64,000 bases of DNA from Streptococcus parasanguinis (GTDB lineage: Bacteria > Bacillota > Bacilli > Lactobacillales > Streptococcaceae): NCBI RefSeq assembly GCF_031582885.1, contig NZ_CP133988.1, positions 813,501-877,500 on the forward strand. The letters run 5' to 3'. Position 1 is the stretch's first letter; every line of letters begins with the position of its first letter. The notes beneath the pieces are model-generated. The model saw nothing but the letters and a program-made list of their open reading frames with translations. It did no database searches and was not told the DNA's origin. This document shows, one piece after another, positions 1 to 7,115 of the stretch. The translations under genes were made by a program, and so were the position numbers.

Positions 1-1080
1 CCAGCTTTGACAGAGATGAAAGTCACGAAGAAATGGGAAGATGCCAATGACCAAGATGGTCTTCGTCCAAAATCGATCAAGGTTCAACTCTATGCTGGTG
101 ATGAAAAAGTAGGAGATCCAGTGGAGTTGTCAGCGGACAATCAGTGGACTCATACCTTTAGCAAGTTAGCTGAAAAGAAAGCTGGTCAAGCTATCAGCTA
201 CCGTGTGGAAGAAGTCGCTGTTCCTGAAGGCTACCAAGTATCTGCTGATACTTCTGACGCTGCTCACACGATCTTGACCAATACCCATACGCCAGAAGTA
301 ATCGATATTCCAGTGACCAAGATCTGGAATGACCAAGACAATCAAGATGGTCTTCGTCCAGCAAGTATCGTGGTGAATCTTCTTGCCAATGGTGAAAAAG
401 TTGCTCAAAAAGAACTCACGAATGCGACAGATTGGAAAGAAAGCTTCACAGCTCTACCAAAATTCAAGGATGGAAAAGAAATCGTCTATACTCTTCAAGA
501 AGAGAAGGTAGCTGAATATACGACTACAATTGATCAGGCTGCTTATACCATTACCAATACCCATGCACCTGGTAAGACAAGCGTCACGGTCACTAAGAAG
601 TGGGATGATGAGAATGACAAGGATGGAATTCGTCCGAAGAGTATTCGCATTCAACTCTATGCCAATGATCAAAAAGTCGGTCAAGAAGTAGAATTGTCAG
701 CTGAAAACAAGTGGACCCATACCTTTGCAGATTTAGATGAAAAAGCAAATGGAAACACCATCACTTATACAGTGAGAGAAGTCAGTGTTCCAAAGGGCTA
801 TGAAGCTCGTAACGACGAGGATGGTAAAGGAAATGTTGTGATTACTAACAAGCATGTTCCAAAAGAAACTCCAAAACAACCAACTCCTCCAAGTTCATCT
901 GAACCAAAGAAACCGGGTCAACCTGAACCTAAAAAACCAAGCCAACCAGAGCCGAAGAAACCAGGCAAGATCTTAGGATTCTTACCAAATACGGGTACGA
1001 CCATCTCTATTATTAGCCTAGTTTTAGCCTTTTTCTTGGCAAGCATTGCAGCTTATATTTTGAAGAAAAAGAAAAAATAA
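1..1080 (+). CDS. CnaB-repeat LPXTG surface protein, C-terminal part
   Basis: The reading frame is open from base 1, so the N-terminus lies upstream of the window. About 358 residues are visible. They contain three Cna_B-like repeats, each opening with V-T-K-(K/I)-W and closing with I/L-T-N-(T/K)-H. The Lys near the start, the Asn at the end and a Glu in the Y-x-V/L-x-E strand are the residues that form intramolecular isopeptide bonds in this family. A Pro-Lys-Glu-Gln spacer with PEPKKP repeats follows. The sorting signal LPNTG is encoded at 982-996, followed by a hydrophobic helix and five lysines, so sortase A anchoring to peptidoglycan is expected. The exposed N-terminal (ligand-binding) part cannot be judged. 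It is probably an adhesin or stalk protein; it is not obviously a pilin. Confidence 0.9.
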   Translation, partial: PALTEMKVTKKWEDANDQDGLRPKSIKVQLYAGDEKVGDPVELSADNQWTHTFSKLAEKKAGQAISYRVEEVAVPEGYQVSADTSDAAHTILTNTHTPEVIDIPVTKIWNDQDNQDGLRPASIVVNLLANGEKVAQKELTNATDWKESFTALPKFKDGKEIVYTLQEEKVAEYTTTIDQAAYTITNTHAPGKTSVTVTKKWDDENDKDGIRPKSIRIQLYANDQKVGQEVELSAENKWTHTFADLDEKANGNTITYTVREVSVPKGYEARNDEDGKGNVVITNKHVPKETPKQPTPPSSSEPKKPGQPEPKKPSQPEPKKPGKILGFLPNTGTTISIISLVLAFFLASIAAYILKKKKK

Positions 1081-1097
1081 GCTAGTGCTTCCTTTAT

Positions 1098-1135
1098 AAT
1101 ATGAACAAACACCAGAGATGGTGTTTGTTCATATT
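1098..1135 (+). terminator. 17-bp perfect hairpin after the surface-protein gene
   Basis: A perfect 17-bp stem (1098-1114 with 1119-1135) closes a GAGA loop 18 bases after the stop codon. No T-run follows on the plus strand, so it is a weak intrinsic terminator or an RNA-stabilising end. Its inner 26 bases recur almost exactly at 1375-1400. Confidence 0.6.
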
Positions 1136-1146
1136 AAAGACAAAGT

Positions 1147-1299
1147 CATCTTAGAAACTTTCCATAGGTGAGTGCGGACGTCAGCGAACTTCGAAGAAGT
1201 TCCATGACTAATTATTGAGCCTAAGGTCTCAATAATTCCGAGTGCTAGAAACATTATTGTTTCTAGCACTTTTCTCACAGAGGAAAGTTTCAGAAGATG
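1147..1299. repeat. Multi-arm structured intergenic element
   Basis: A closing stem (1147-1163 with 1282-1299, with a small bulge) and an inner GTGAG/CTCAC pair (1168-1172 with 1274-1278) enclose three hairpins. Arm 1 is 1180-1208 (GAACTT with AAGTTC). Arm 2 is 1210-1237 (10-bp stem). Arm 3 is 1242-1269 (11-bp stem, loop ATTATT). The layout resembles a folded repeat or non-coding RNA more than a gene. The only frame through it is antisense and lacks any protein-like character. It lies between two copies of the same terminator hairpin. Confidence 0.6.
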
Positions 1300-1374
1300 G
1301 TCGAATAATACTAATAAATAAAACTTTATAGAAGTTATTAGATTTATATAAAAGAACAGTTTTTCTCTGTTCAC

Positions 1375-1407
1375 AACAAACACCAGAAATGGTGTTTGTT
1401 TTTTTAT
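1375..1407 (+). terminator. Intrinsic terminator
   Basis: An 11-bp stem (1375-1385 with 1390-1400) closes a GAAA loop and is followed by a run of T. It differs by one base from the core of the hairpin at 1098-1135, which suggests duplication of the terminator around the structured element. Confidence 0.8.
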
Positions 1408-1500
1408 AGTGGCCTCTTATAATTGTCTAGCGATCGTTCTCATGGGCGCTTGCTCTATTTTTTAATTCCCGAACGTTTTCAAAAAAAATTCAGAAAATTC

Positions 1501-1528
1501 TTGACTTCTATGAAAATCGGAGTATGAT
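1501..1528 (+). promoter_or_regulatory. Sigma-A promoter of the ECF cassette
   Basis: TTGACT (1501-1506), a 16-base spacer and TATGAT (1523-1528). Transcription would start near 1535, leaving a leader of about 150 bases before the first gene. Confidence 0.75.
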
Positions 1529-1534
1529 TAGTTG

Positions 1535-1682
1535 TGAACTGTTGAACAATTATTTTCAAGAAAATCCCTGATGTCGACTAAGGGATCTGTGAAAGGAGAA
1601 GCGGTTCAAATCAAAAATCTATAGAGCGTTGCGTCCGAAAGTCTAAACAGACACGGCTCTTTAAAAACAAAAGGAGAAAATT
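1535..1682 (+). promoter_or_regulatory. Structured 5' leader of the ECF cassette, possible riboswitch
   Basis: Two hairpins are visible: 1564-1586 (ATCCCT/AGGGAT) and 1623-1660 (AGAGC/GCTCT with an inner GTCT/AGAC helix). An A-rich tail runs directly into the AAGGAG ribosome site at about 1671. A stem followed by an A-rich strand overlapping the ribosome site is the arrangement of small pseudoknot riboswitches. A possible 11-codon leader frame begins at a GTG near 1589, behind AAGGG. I could not match TPP, cobalamin, purine, folate or SAM cores, so the ligand is unknown. Confidence 0.4.
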
Positions 1683-2285
1683 ATGAAAACAGAACCGATT
1701 CATCGTACCAGTATGTGGAAATTTAAGTTAAGTGCTGCCACCATGACTTTGATTCCCGCTGCCGTGGGGATTAACTATGTTGCCAAAGCCTTGGCGGAGG
1801 GGTTAAAGTTGCCCGTTTGGCTGGGGTCTTTGGGAACCTTTCTTGCCAGCATGTTGGCTGGGCCGGTTGCCGGTGCCATCAGTGGTTTCATCAACAACGT
1901 GATCTATGGGCTGACCTTATCGCCAATTTCAACCGTATATGCGATTACCAGCATCGGAATTGGGATTGCTGTCGGAGTTTTGCACGCCAATGGGTGGTTC
2001 TCGTCAGCGCGACGAGTATTTGTTTCTGCTATTATTATTGCCATCGTTTCAGCTGTCATTTCAACGCCACTCAACGTCATCTTTTGGGGTGGTCAGACCG
2101 GTATCGCTTGGGGTGACTCATTGTTTGCGGTAATGGTCGCCAATCATGCACCAGTGTGGCTGGCCTCATTTATCGATGAGTTTGTCTTGGATATTTTGGA
2201 TAAAGTCTGCGTGGCCTACCTGGCATTCTTCATCTATCGTCAGCTGCCGAAGCGGATGGTGCACTTCTTTAGCGGTGATAAATGA
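1683..2285 (+). CDS. ECF transporter substrate-binding membrane subunit (S component)
   Basis: A 200-residue protein with about five to six hydrophobic segments and the small-residue-rich pattern of ECF S components (GPVAGAISGFINNVIYG around residues 60-76). It would bind a vitamin-like substrate in the membrane and hand it over with help from the T and A subunits. It starts at ATG 1683 behind a good AAGGAG. Its stop overlaps the start of the T gene, so the four genes form one operon. A complete dedicated S-T-A-A set marks a group I ECF system rather than an orphan S protein using the shared module. Composition is G+C-rich compared with the neighbours, suggesting transfer. I cannot assign the substrate; no residues diagnostic of biotin, riboflavin, thiamine or folate binders were recognised. 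Confidence 0.75.
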   Translation: MKTEPIHRTSMWKFKLSAATMTLIPAAVGINYVAKALAEGLKLPVWLGSLGTFLASMLAGPVAGAISGFINNVIYGLTLSPISTVYAITSIGIGIAVGVLHANGWFSSARRVFVSAIIIAIVSAVISTPLNVIFWGGQTGIAWGDSLFAVMVANHAPVWLASFIDEFVLDILDKVCVAYLAFFIYRQLPKRMVHFFSGDK

Positions 2286-3076
2286 TGACTGATCAAACAT
2301 TGATTTCTGGAGCGCCACGGGTCAAGCTCAAGTGGTACCAGGTGATCGATCCGATTACTAAGCTCTTGTTCATCTTGGACATGACGTTGTTGAGCTTTGC
2401 CAGTATGAATTTATTGTTTCAGGCCGGATTAATTCTTGTCGCAACACTGCTATTGTTATTTTCCAAATTGAGTTCTACCATCTTTAAGGCGCTGGGATTC
2501 AGCCTGTTTCTGATTTGCACCATGCTGATCATCCAAGGGTTATTTTACAGTCGGAATCAAACTGTGCTGTTTTCTGTGCTTGGGGTGTCGTTCTACAAAG
2601 AAGGCCTGATTTACGCCACCACACTGGGTTGTCGAGTATTGGTGATTATTTTGACCAGTGGCTTTTTTATGCTGACCACGAGTATTTCAGAAAACGCGGC
2701 CTATTTGGAACTGTCCGGATTGTCTTATAAAACCGTCTACGTTCTGATGTCGGTGTGTTATATTTTGCCGGAAATGATGCGCAATATGCGGAAAATCCAG
2801 CAGGCACAAAAAGTTCGCGGAACCAATCCGCAAAAAACGTTGATTCAGAAATTAAAGTCAGTCCTGCCGGTTCTAATTCCATTGGTGATTAAGACCTTGG
2901 ATCAATCGATGGCGCGGTCGATTTCTCTCCAACTGAGAGGTTTTGATAATCCCAACCGGACTGTCAGAACCTCCCAGCGCGTGTATCGCTTGTCGCGGAC
3001 GCTGCACATTGGTCTGACTGGATTGGCAATTTTATTGATTGGGTGGAAGATATGGACGAAGATAAACGGATTGTAA
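2282..3076 (+). CDS. ECF transporter transmembrane coupling subunit (EcfT)
   Basis: A 264-residue membrane protein with N-terminal hydrophobic segments and a long cytoplasmic arm. The arm carries two Arg-Gly motifs (K-V-R-G-T near residue 179 and L-R-G-F near residue 219), the signatures by which EcfT couples the two ATPases to the S subunit. The ATG overlaps the stop of the S gene, and a second ATG follows three bases later, so translational coupling is likely. The next gene begins before this one ends. It shares the high-G+C composition of the cassette. The family call (CbiQ/EcfT) is firm; the substrate is set by the S protein. Confidence 0.85.
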   Translation: MMTDQTLISGAPRVKLKWYQVIDPITKLLFILDMTLLSFASMNLLFQAGLILVATLLLLFSKLSSTIFKALGFSLFLICTMLIIQGLFYSRNQTVLFSVLGVSFYKEGLIYATTLGCRVLVIILTSGFFMLTTSISENAAYLELSGLSYKTVYVLMSVCYILPEMMRNMRKIQQAQKVRGTNPQKTLIQKLKSVLPVLIPLVIKTLDQSMARSISLQLRGFDNPNRTVRTSQRVYRLSRTLHIGLTGLAILLIGWKIWTKINGL

Positions 3077-3888
3077 TTGAAAATTTGACCACCCGTTATC
3101 CGGGTACTGAGCAACCACAACTGCGTCAGATTAACGCGGAGGTTCATACCGGCCAGGTGGTTGGGATTATCGGGAATAGCCACTCCGGCAAATCGACTTT
3201 GTGCCATGTGCTGGCAGGGGTCATTCCCAAAATGGTGTCTGCTGAGATTGAGGGCGACTGGCACATGTTTGGCCAGCGAGTGTCCGACAATTGGCCCGTT
3301 TATAATGCCATGAATGGAGTTGTACTGCAAAATCCAGCTGGCCAACTAAGCGGGTTGGCAGACACGGTTGCCGATGAAATTGCCTTTGACTTGATTAATC
3401 AGGGAATGGCTGAAGGACTGATTCAAAAACGGGTTGAAGAAGTTGCCACGCAAATGGGGCTGATTGAACAGCTGAATTTGCGTCCCGAGAGCCTTTCCGG
3501 TGGTCAGAGCCAGCGGTTGGCAATTGCCACGGCGATTGTGGCTAACCCGGCTGTTTTGATTATGGATGATCCGACCAGTCAGATGGATCCCCTTGGCCGC
3601 CGACAATTTTTCCAATGGCTGGCCCAAGTCAAAGAGACGACTGTCTTCATTGTCACCAGTGAAATTGACGATTTGTGTGAAGTCGCCGACGTTGTGTGGG
3701 TGCTGCACGAGGGTCAAATGGTAGCCCAGGGCAGGCCGGGTGAGGTGTTTAATCATTTGGCAGCTGACTGGCAGATTCCAGCCCCGACAATCCAGCAACT
3801 TGCTCAAAAAATGGATTGGCACTTGGCTGATGGCCGGTATCCGGTGAATGACGCTGAACTGAAGGAGGTTTTTTATGCCCACAATTGA
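3052..3888 (+). CDS. ECF transporter ATPase 1, with degenerate catalytic residues
   Basis: An ABC ATPase of about 278 residues. ATG 3052 is preferred, although GTG 3043 in the same frame is possible. Walker A is GNSHSGKST and the signature LSGGQ is intact. The Walker B end reads I-M-D-D-P where the family has D-E, so the catalytic Glu is Asp. The switch position reads V-T-S-E where His is expected. This subunit's own nucleotide site therefore looks weak or inactive, while its signature can serve the partner's site. It overlaps ecfT by 25 bases and the next ATPase by 14, so the two subunits are probably made in equal amounts. The changes are read directly; the functional consequence is inferred. 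Confidence 0.85.
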   Translation: MDEDKRIVIENLTTRYPGTEQPQLRQINAEVHTGQVVGIIGNSHSGKSTLCHVLAGVIPKMVSAEIEGDWHMFGQRVSDNWPVYNAMNGVVLQNPAGQLSGLADTVADEIAFDLINQGMAEGLIQKRVEEVATQMGLIEQLNLRPESLSGGQSQRLAIATAIVANPAVLIMDDPTSQMDPLGRRQFFQWLAQVKETTVFIVTSEIDDLCEVADVVWVLHEGQMVAQGRPGEVFNHLAADWQIPAPTIQQLAQKMDWHLADGRYPVNDAELKEVFYAHN

Positions 3889-4675
3889 ACTGAACCACCT
3901 GACGTTCGCTTATCCGGAACGGTCCTTTAGCTTGGATGTTGAAGACAAACACTTCGCCGATCCGATGGTGGCGATTGTCGGCCAAAATGGTGCCGGCAAA
4001 TCAACGCTCTTCAAATTGTTGACGGGTTTGCTGACACCACAAACCGGTGTGATTAAGATCGATGGAGAAAATTTTAATGATCTTAAACCAGTCGAAAAGT
4101 TACTGAAGGTTGGGATTACTTTTCAGAATCCTGACGATCAGCTTTTCAACCCGACCGTTCAACGAGAGGTGGAGTGGAGTGTCGCGCAGGTCATGGATGA
4201 CCACGACACGATTACGAGGCGGGCTTTAGCGGCTCTAAAAAGAGTTGGCTTGGATGATAAAACAGCTGAAAGTCCATATGACCTGTCATTGTCGGAACGC
4301 AAGCTGTTAAGCGTTGCCACAGTTTTGGCAGTGGATCCGGCGATTTATTTATTTGATGAGCCGATGATGTCGCTTGATTGGGAAAGCCGGCGCAAGTTGA
4401 CCGCAATTTTCCATCAGTTGGCTGATTCGGGCCACCAAGTTGTGACCATCACCCATGACATGGATTGGGTCGCCGCCGAGTTTGAGTCGGTGTATGTTAT
4501 GGAACACGGGAAGTTTGGCTTCGCCGGCAGTCCACGGGAATTGTTCAGCGATCACGGACTTGTCCAGCGAGTGGGATTACTACCACCGCGGATTATGGAC
4601 ATAGCGGAGTCGCTGGGTGATTCACAGACATATTTATCGGTTAATGATTATTACCAGAAAAATCGAGATGTATAG
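3875..4675 (+). CDS. ECF transporter ATPase 2, with a degenerate signature motif
   Basis: A 266-residue ABC ATPase behind a strong AAGGAGG. Walker A is GQNGAGKST, the Q loop is FQNPDDQLF, Walker B is YLFDEP with its catalytic Glu, and the switch His is present in I-T-H-D-M-D. The signature, normally LSGGQ, reads LSLSE. With ATPase 1 it would form a heterodimer with one good site (Walker motifs of this protein plus LSGGQ of ATPase 1) and one degenerate site. It is the last gene of the cassette; an imperfect terminator-like stem follows immediately. Confidence 0.85.
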   Translation: MPTIELNHLTFAYPERSFSLDVEDKHFADPMVAIVGQNGAGKSTLFKLLTGLLTPQTGVIKIDGENFNDLKPVEKLLKVGITFQNPDDQLFNPTVQREVEWSVAQVMDDHDTITRRALAALKRVGLDDKTAESPYDLSLSERKLLSVATVLAVDPAIYLFDEPMMSLDWESRRKLTAIFHQLADSGHQVVTITHDMDWVAAEFESVYVMEHGKFGFAGSPRELFSDHGLVQRVGLLPPRIMDIAESLGDSQTYLSVNDYYQKNRDV

Positions 4676-4676
4676 A

Positions 4677-4752
4677 AAAAGTCACCTCTGCGGGTTTTCC
4701 AGGTTGAAGGATTAACTTCAGCTTCTGGTAAGAACTCACATGGGTGACTTTT
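4677..4752 (+). terminator. Long stem after the ECF cassette
   Basis: AAAAGTCACC (4677-4686) pairs with GGTGACTTTT (4743-4752) around a 56-base loop that has its own small TTGAAG/CTTCAG stem. The arms suit termination on either strand, but the large loop lowers confidence. Confidence 0.5.
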
Positions 4753-4808
4753 GTGTTTAATAACGTTTCATGATCATCGGGTGCTTCCTCAGATCACTCA
4801 GTTTGGTT

Positions 4809-4910
4809 TTACTTTATTTCATGGTCATAATCATATACCATTTCTTTTGGATCTTTTGTTTGACTAATACAAAATAGGTCTACATAGGTCTTCGCATTTT
4901 TAGCGCCCAT
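4809..4910 (-). pseudogene. 3' tail of an unidentified gene fused to the hsdS stub
   Basis: Reading the minus strand from 4910, a 33-codon frame ends in YDYDHEIK and a stop at 4809-4811. It is shifted by one base from the hsdS frame, which stops at 4900-4902. It looks like the end of another protein joined to the stub by a deletion. I do not recognise the family, and its reality as former coding sequence is uncertain. Confidence 0.3.
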
Positions 4911-5061
4911 TAGGATTATCAGTATAATTTTCTGAATTAGGAGACTGTCCCATCACTATTCGAACTTCGTCTCCCAACTTACGCTGTTCCCATTCATCCG
5001 CGAATCCTTTAAATCGCAATTCTGGAACTTTCTTTTTAACTGAATCATCTATTTTCGCCAT
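4900..5061 (-). pseudogene. 5' stub of a type I restriction specificity gene (hsdS)
   Basis: From ATG 5061 (behind TGGAG) the minus strand encodes 53 residues beginning MAKIDDSVKKKVPELRFKGF, then D-E-W-E-Q-R-K-L-G-D and V-M-G-Q-S-P-N-S-E-N-Y. This is the typical opening of streptococcal HsdS subunits, which choose the DNA target of type I restriction-modification enzymes and are normally about 400 residues. The frame stops where the first target-recognition domain should begin. No hsdM or hsdR is nearby, so this is a remnant. It lies just beyond the foreign-looking ECF cassette and marks a site of past rearrangement. Confidence 0.75.
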
Positions 5062-5176
5062 AGTCTCCACCATTTTATTGGTTTTTCTTGATTTACCTTA
5101 TCAACAGTCTAGTTGGTTGGTACCAATGGACCAAGGCGGCCAAGAAAGGCTACTAGTAACAATTAATAAAATACAA

Positions 5177-5215
5177 GAGGTGGGCATGTTGCTCCGCCTC
5201 TTTTTGTGATATACT
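5177..5215 (+). promoter_or_regulatory. Terminator followed at once by an extended -10 promoter
   Basis: GAGGTGGGC pairs with GCTCCGCCTC (5177-5200, with wobble) and is followed by TTTTT. Two bases later comes TGA-TATACT (5207-5215), an extended -10 for the next gene. Upstream, 5065-5150 holds a short hydrophobic frame ending in GWYQWTKAAKKGY and a stop, possibly the tail of a lost gene. The rest of 4753-5176 contains only the two remnants listed. Confidence 0.5.
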
Positions 5216-5275
5216 AGAGTAGTTTTTGAGACCTTGTGGAAAAACGTTCATTTCAAAGAAGTAAAAGGAGAAAAC

Positions 5276-6214
5276 ATGGAGATCTTTTTGAGGAGTATAT
5301 CAGGGATCCTGGTCATTCTAGGTATGATTTTAGTGGGCTTTGTCATAGGTGAAAAAGGCTGGTTTGATGACAAGTCACGTGGCCTACTCGCTAAATTGGT
5401 CACTCAAATCGCTCTGCCCTGCTATATGCTCTACACCATCACGCAGCGCTTCACAGCAGCGGATCTACTTATAATGTTGCCAGCCTTGCGGTTTCCTGCC
5501 CTGTCTATGGTTATTTTACTTGGTATCGCGACAGCAGTAGCAAGGATCTTTGCAGTGAGGCAGGACCGCCGTGGCCTCTTTATTTCCATGTTTTTTAATT
5601 CCAATACGATTTTTGTGGGGCTCCCCATCAACCAGGCCCTTTTCGGGGATGCCAGCATTCCCTATGTTTTGATCTATTACATGTGTAATACGACCTTTTT
5701 TTGGACCTTGGGGACCTACCTGATCCAGCGAGATGGCGAAGGAGAAGCGCAGTTTGATATCAGAACCAGTCTGAAAAAAGTCTTTTCTCCTCCCCTGATG
5801 GGCTTTCTCTTGGGACTAATCTTGGTGATGCTACAGATCAAGTTGCCAGCTTTTCTAGCCAGTGATTTACAGTACCTGGGCAATTTAACAACCCCCTTGT
5901 CCATGATATTCATCGGTTTATCAGTGTCCAATGCAGGACTAAAGCAGTTGACTCTGAAAAAAGACCAATTCTTAATCTTGTTAGGACGCTTCGTGGTTGC
6001 CCCACTTTTGATGGCGATCATTGTTTACTGGGCACCTCTTCCAAGCTTGATGAAGCAAGTCTTTATCATTCAGTCCGCCATGCCTGTGATGACCAATGCG
6101 CCGGTTGTTGCCAGACTCTACGGAGCTGATAGTGATTATGCAGCCGTCATGGTGACAGAGACGACCCTTGCAACCATGGTGGTGATCCCTATTCTTATGC
6201 TGTTGATGGCTTAA
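5276..6214 (+). CDS. AEC family transporter (malate/auxin carrier type)
   Basis: A 312-residue integral membrane protein with about ten hydrophobic segments and the AEC family layout of two bundles around a central loop. It is clearly related to the malate permease at 21925-22872: both begin M-E-I-F-L and share F-N-S/V-N-T/A-I-F-(V/I)-G-L-P and the L-T-T-P-L-S motif. The family moves malate, other carboxylates or amino acids. ATG 5276 is chosen because AAAGGAG sits six bases upstream; the longer frame begins 14 codons earlier without a ribosome site. It stands alone, so the substrate is open. Confidence 0.8.
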   Translation: MEIFLRSISGILVILGMILVGFVIGEKGWFDDKSRGLLAKLVTQIALPCYMLYTITQRFTAADLLIMLPALRFPALSMVILLGIATAVARIFAVRQDRRGLFISMFFNSNTIFVGLPINQALFGDASIPYVLIYYMCNTTFFWTLGTYLIQRDGEGEAQFDIRTSLKKVFSPPLMGFLLGLILVMLQIKLPAFLASDLQYLGNLTTPLSMIFIGLSVSNAGLKQLTLKKDQFLILLGRFVVAPLLMAIIVYWAPLPSLMKQVFIIQSAMPVMTNAPVVARLYGADSDYAAVMVTETTLATMVVIPILMLLMA

Positions 6215-6228
6215 TAAATAGAAAATAC

Positions 6229-6261
6229 AAAAGCTCAAGTTTTTTGAAAACTTGAGCTTTT
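6229..6261. terminator. Bidirectional terminator
   Basis: A 15-bp stem (AAAAGCTCAAGTTTT with its complement, 6229-6243 and 6247-6261) lies between two converging genes, with an A-run on one side and a T-run on the other. It serves both. Confidence 0.85.
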
Positions 6262-6262
6262 C

Positions 6263-6595
6263 TTATAACAAGGCTAACAAGATGGTAAGGACTAGAGCGA
6301 TGCCCATCCGAATCAGGTGGTGAGCTGGATGGAAGTTTCCTTTGTGTTTCCCATTCCAATAGGCCCCGTAGCAAATCAAACCACAGCCGATCAACCAAAG
6401 GACTAGAGAGACAATCGGTAAAAAGAAGTAGAGGGTGAGAGATAAGGTCGCAAGACTACTTCCGATGAGGAGAAATGTATTTCCTAGAGTGTGATTTCCT
6501 TTTTTAACTTCAGAAAGAGAAGTCAATAAGTGAAGAAGAGCAAAAGCAAGGGCAAAGAAGGCTGTCAAAAAGCCGAGAAGAATGGGGAAGAACAT
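6263..6595 (-). CDS. Small membrane protein, family unknown
   Basis: A 110-residue, very hydrophobic protein with about four membrane segments and a short loop rich in Lys/His/Asn (YWNGKHKGNFHPAHH, residues about 79-93). A good ribosome site (GAAAGGAAA) precedes ATG 6595. It sits 34 bases downstream of the HXXEE protein gene on the same strand and may be cotranscribed with it. I do not recognise the family; no catalytic motif is visible. Confidence 0.7.
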   Translation of the reverse strand: MFFPILLGFLTAFFALAFALLHLLTSLSEVKKGNHTLGNTFLLIGSSLATLSLTLYFFLPIVSLVLWLIGCGLICYGAYWNGKHKGNFHPAHHLIRMGIALVLTILLALL

Positions 6596-6629
6596 ACGGT
6601 TTCCTTTCTAAGATATGATTGCCTGAGTA

Positions 6630-7100
6630 CTATTTTTTATGACTGATTTTATGAAGAATCATAAATGATACTACAAGATTTAAAATAATAACCAATAAGG
6701 TAAAAAGAGAGTAACCATAAAGTGTAATTGGAATTTCATTTTTGAGGGAAATGATAGAAAAGTAACTTGTTAAAATGCCCGTTAACAACCCAGGCACATA
6801 TTTTCGTATAACGATTGTTTGAATCAGATGTCCGAATACATGGTAGATATAAGCGATTATGATGCTTGCGTAAATGCTATAGTTATTAAACTGGTAACTA
6901 AGATATAGAGACGTCATTAGGATGAGAAATTGCTCCAAGACAATAAAGTTGAAAGCAAAAGGAGTGTAATAAGTTAGGATTCGATTGTTTGGATACTGGA
7001 TTGATATTTTTTTGACAAAGGATGGCATCCAAACGATTTCTTCCAGTTCGTGAAGCATGAAGAGTGATGGAAATAGAAAGTAAAATTGCACGCTGGTCAT
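6630..7100 (-). CDS. HXXEE-domain membrane protein
   Basis: A 156-residue protein with four to five hydrophobic helices. Near the N-terminus it reads M-L-H-E-L-E-E-I-V-W, the His-x-x-Glu-Glu that names the HXXEE family. A second His pair (Y-H-V-F-G-H, residues about 86-91) sits in a central helix. This spacing of His and Glu in the membrane hints at metal binding or an enzyme, but the function of the family is not known to me. It starts at ATG 7100 behind GAAGGGAG. It lies 15 bases downstream of the SczA-like regulator gene, so read-through from that gene is possible. Confidence 0.75.
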   Translation of the reverse strand: MTSVQFYFLFPSLFMLHELEEIVWMPSFVKKISIQYPNNRILTYYTPFAFNFIVLEQFLILMTSLYLSYQFNNYSIYASIIIAYIYHVFGHLIQTIVIRKYVPGLLTGILTSYFSIISLKNEIPITLYGYSLFTLLVIILNLVVSFMILHKISHKK

Positions 7101-7115
7101 TGAAAATACTCCCTT

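Noticed and set aside
1129-1383. 84-codon minus-strand frame in the spacer after the surface-protein gene
   Set aside because: It runs through the hairpins of the structured element, has no ribosome site, and its residues simply reflect the inverted repeats.
1535-1682. Known riboswitch classes (TPP, cobalamin, purine, folate, SAM) in the ECF leader
   Set aside because: None of the conserved core sequences of these classes could be found by eye; the leader is kept as an unassigned structure.
3346-3882. 178-codon minus-strand frame across ECF ATPase 1
   Set aside because: Shadow frame in G+C-rich coding DNA; the sense strand has all ABC motifs.
5115-5206. T-box leader before the AEC carrier gene
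   Set aside because: A GGTTGGTACC stretch recalls the T-box core, but no specifier stem or antiterminator pairing was found and the gene is not an aminoacylation or amino-acid gene.
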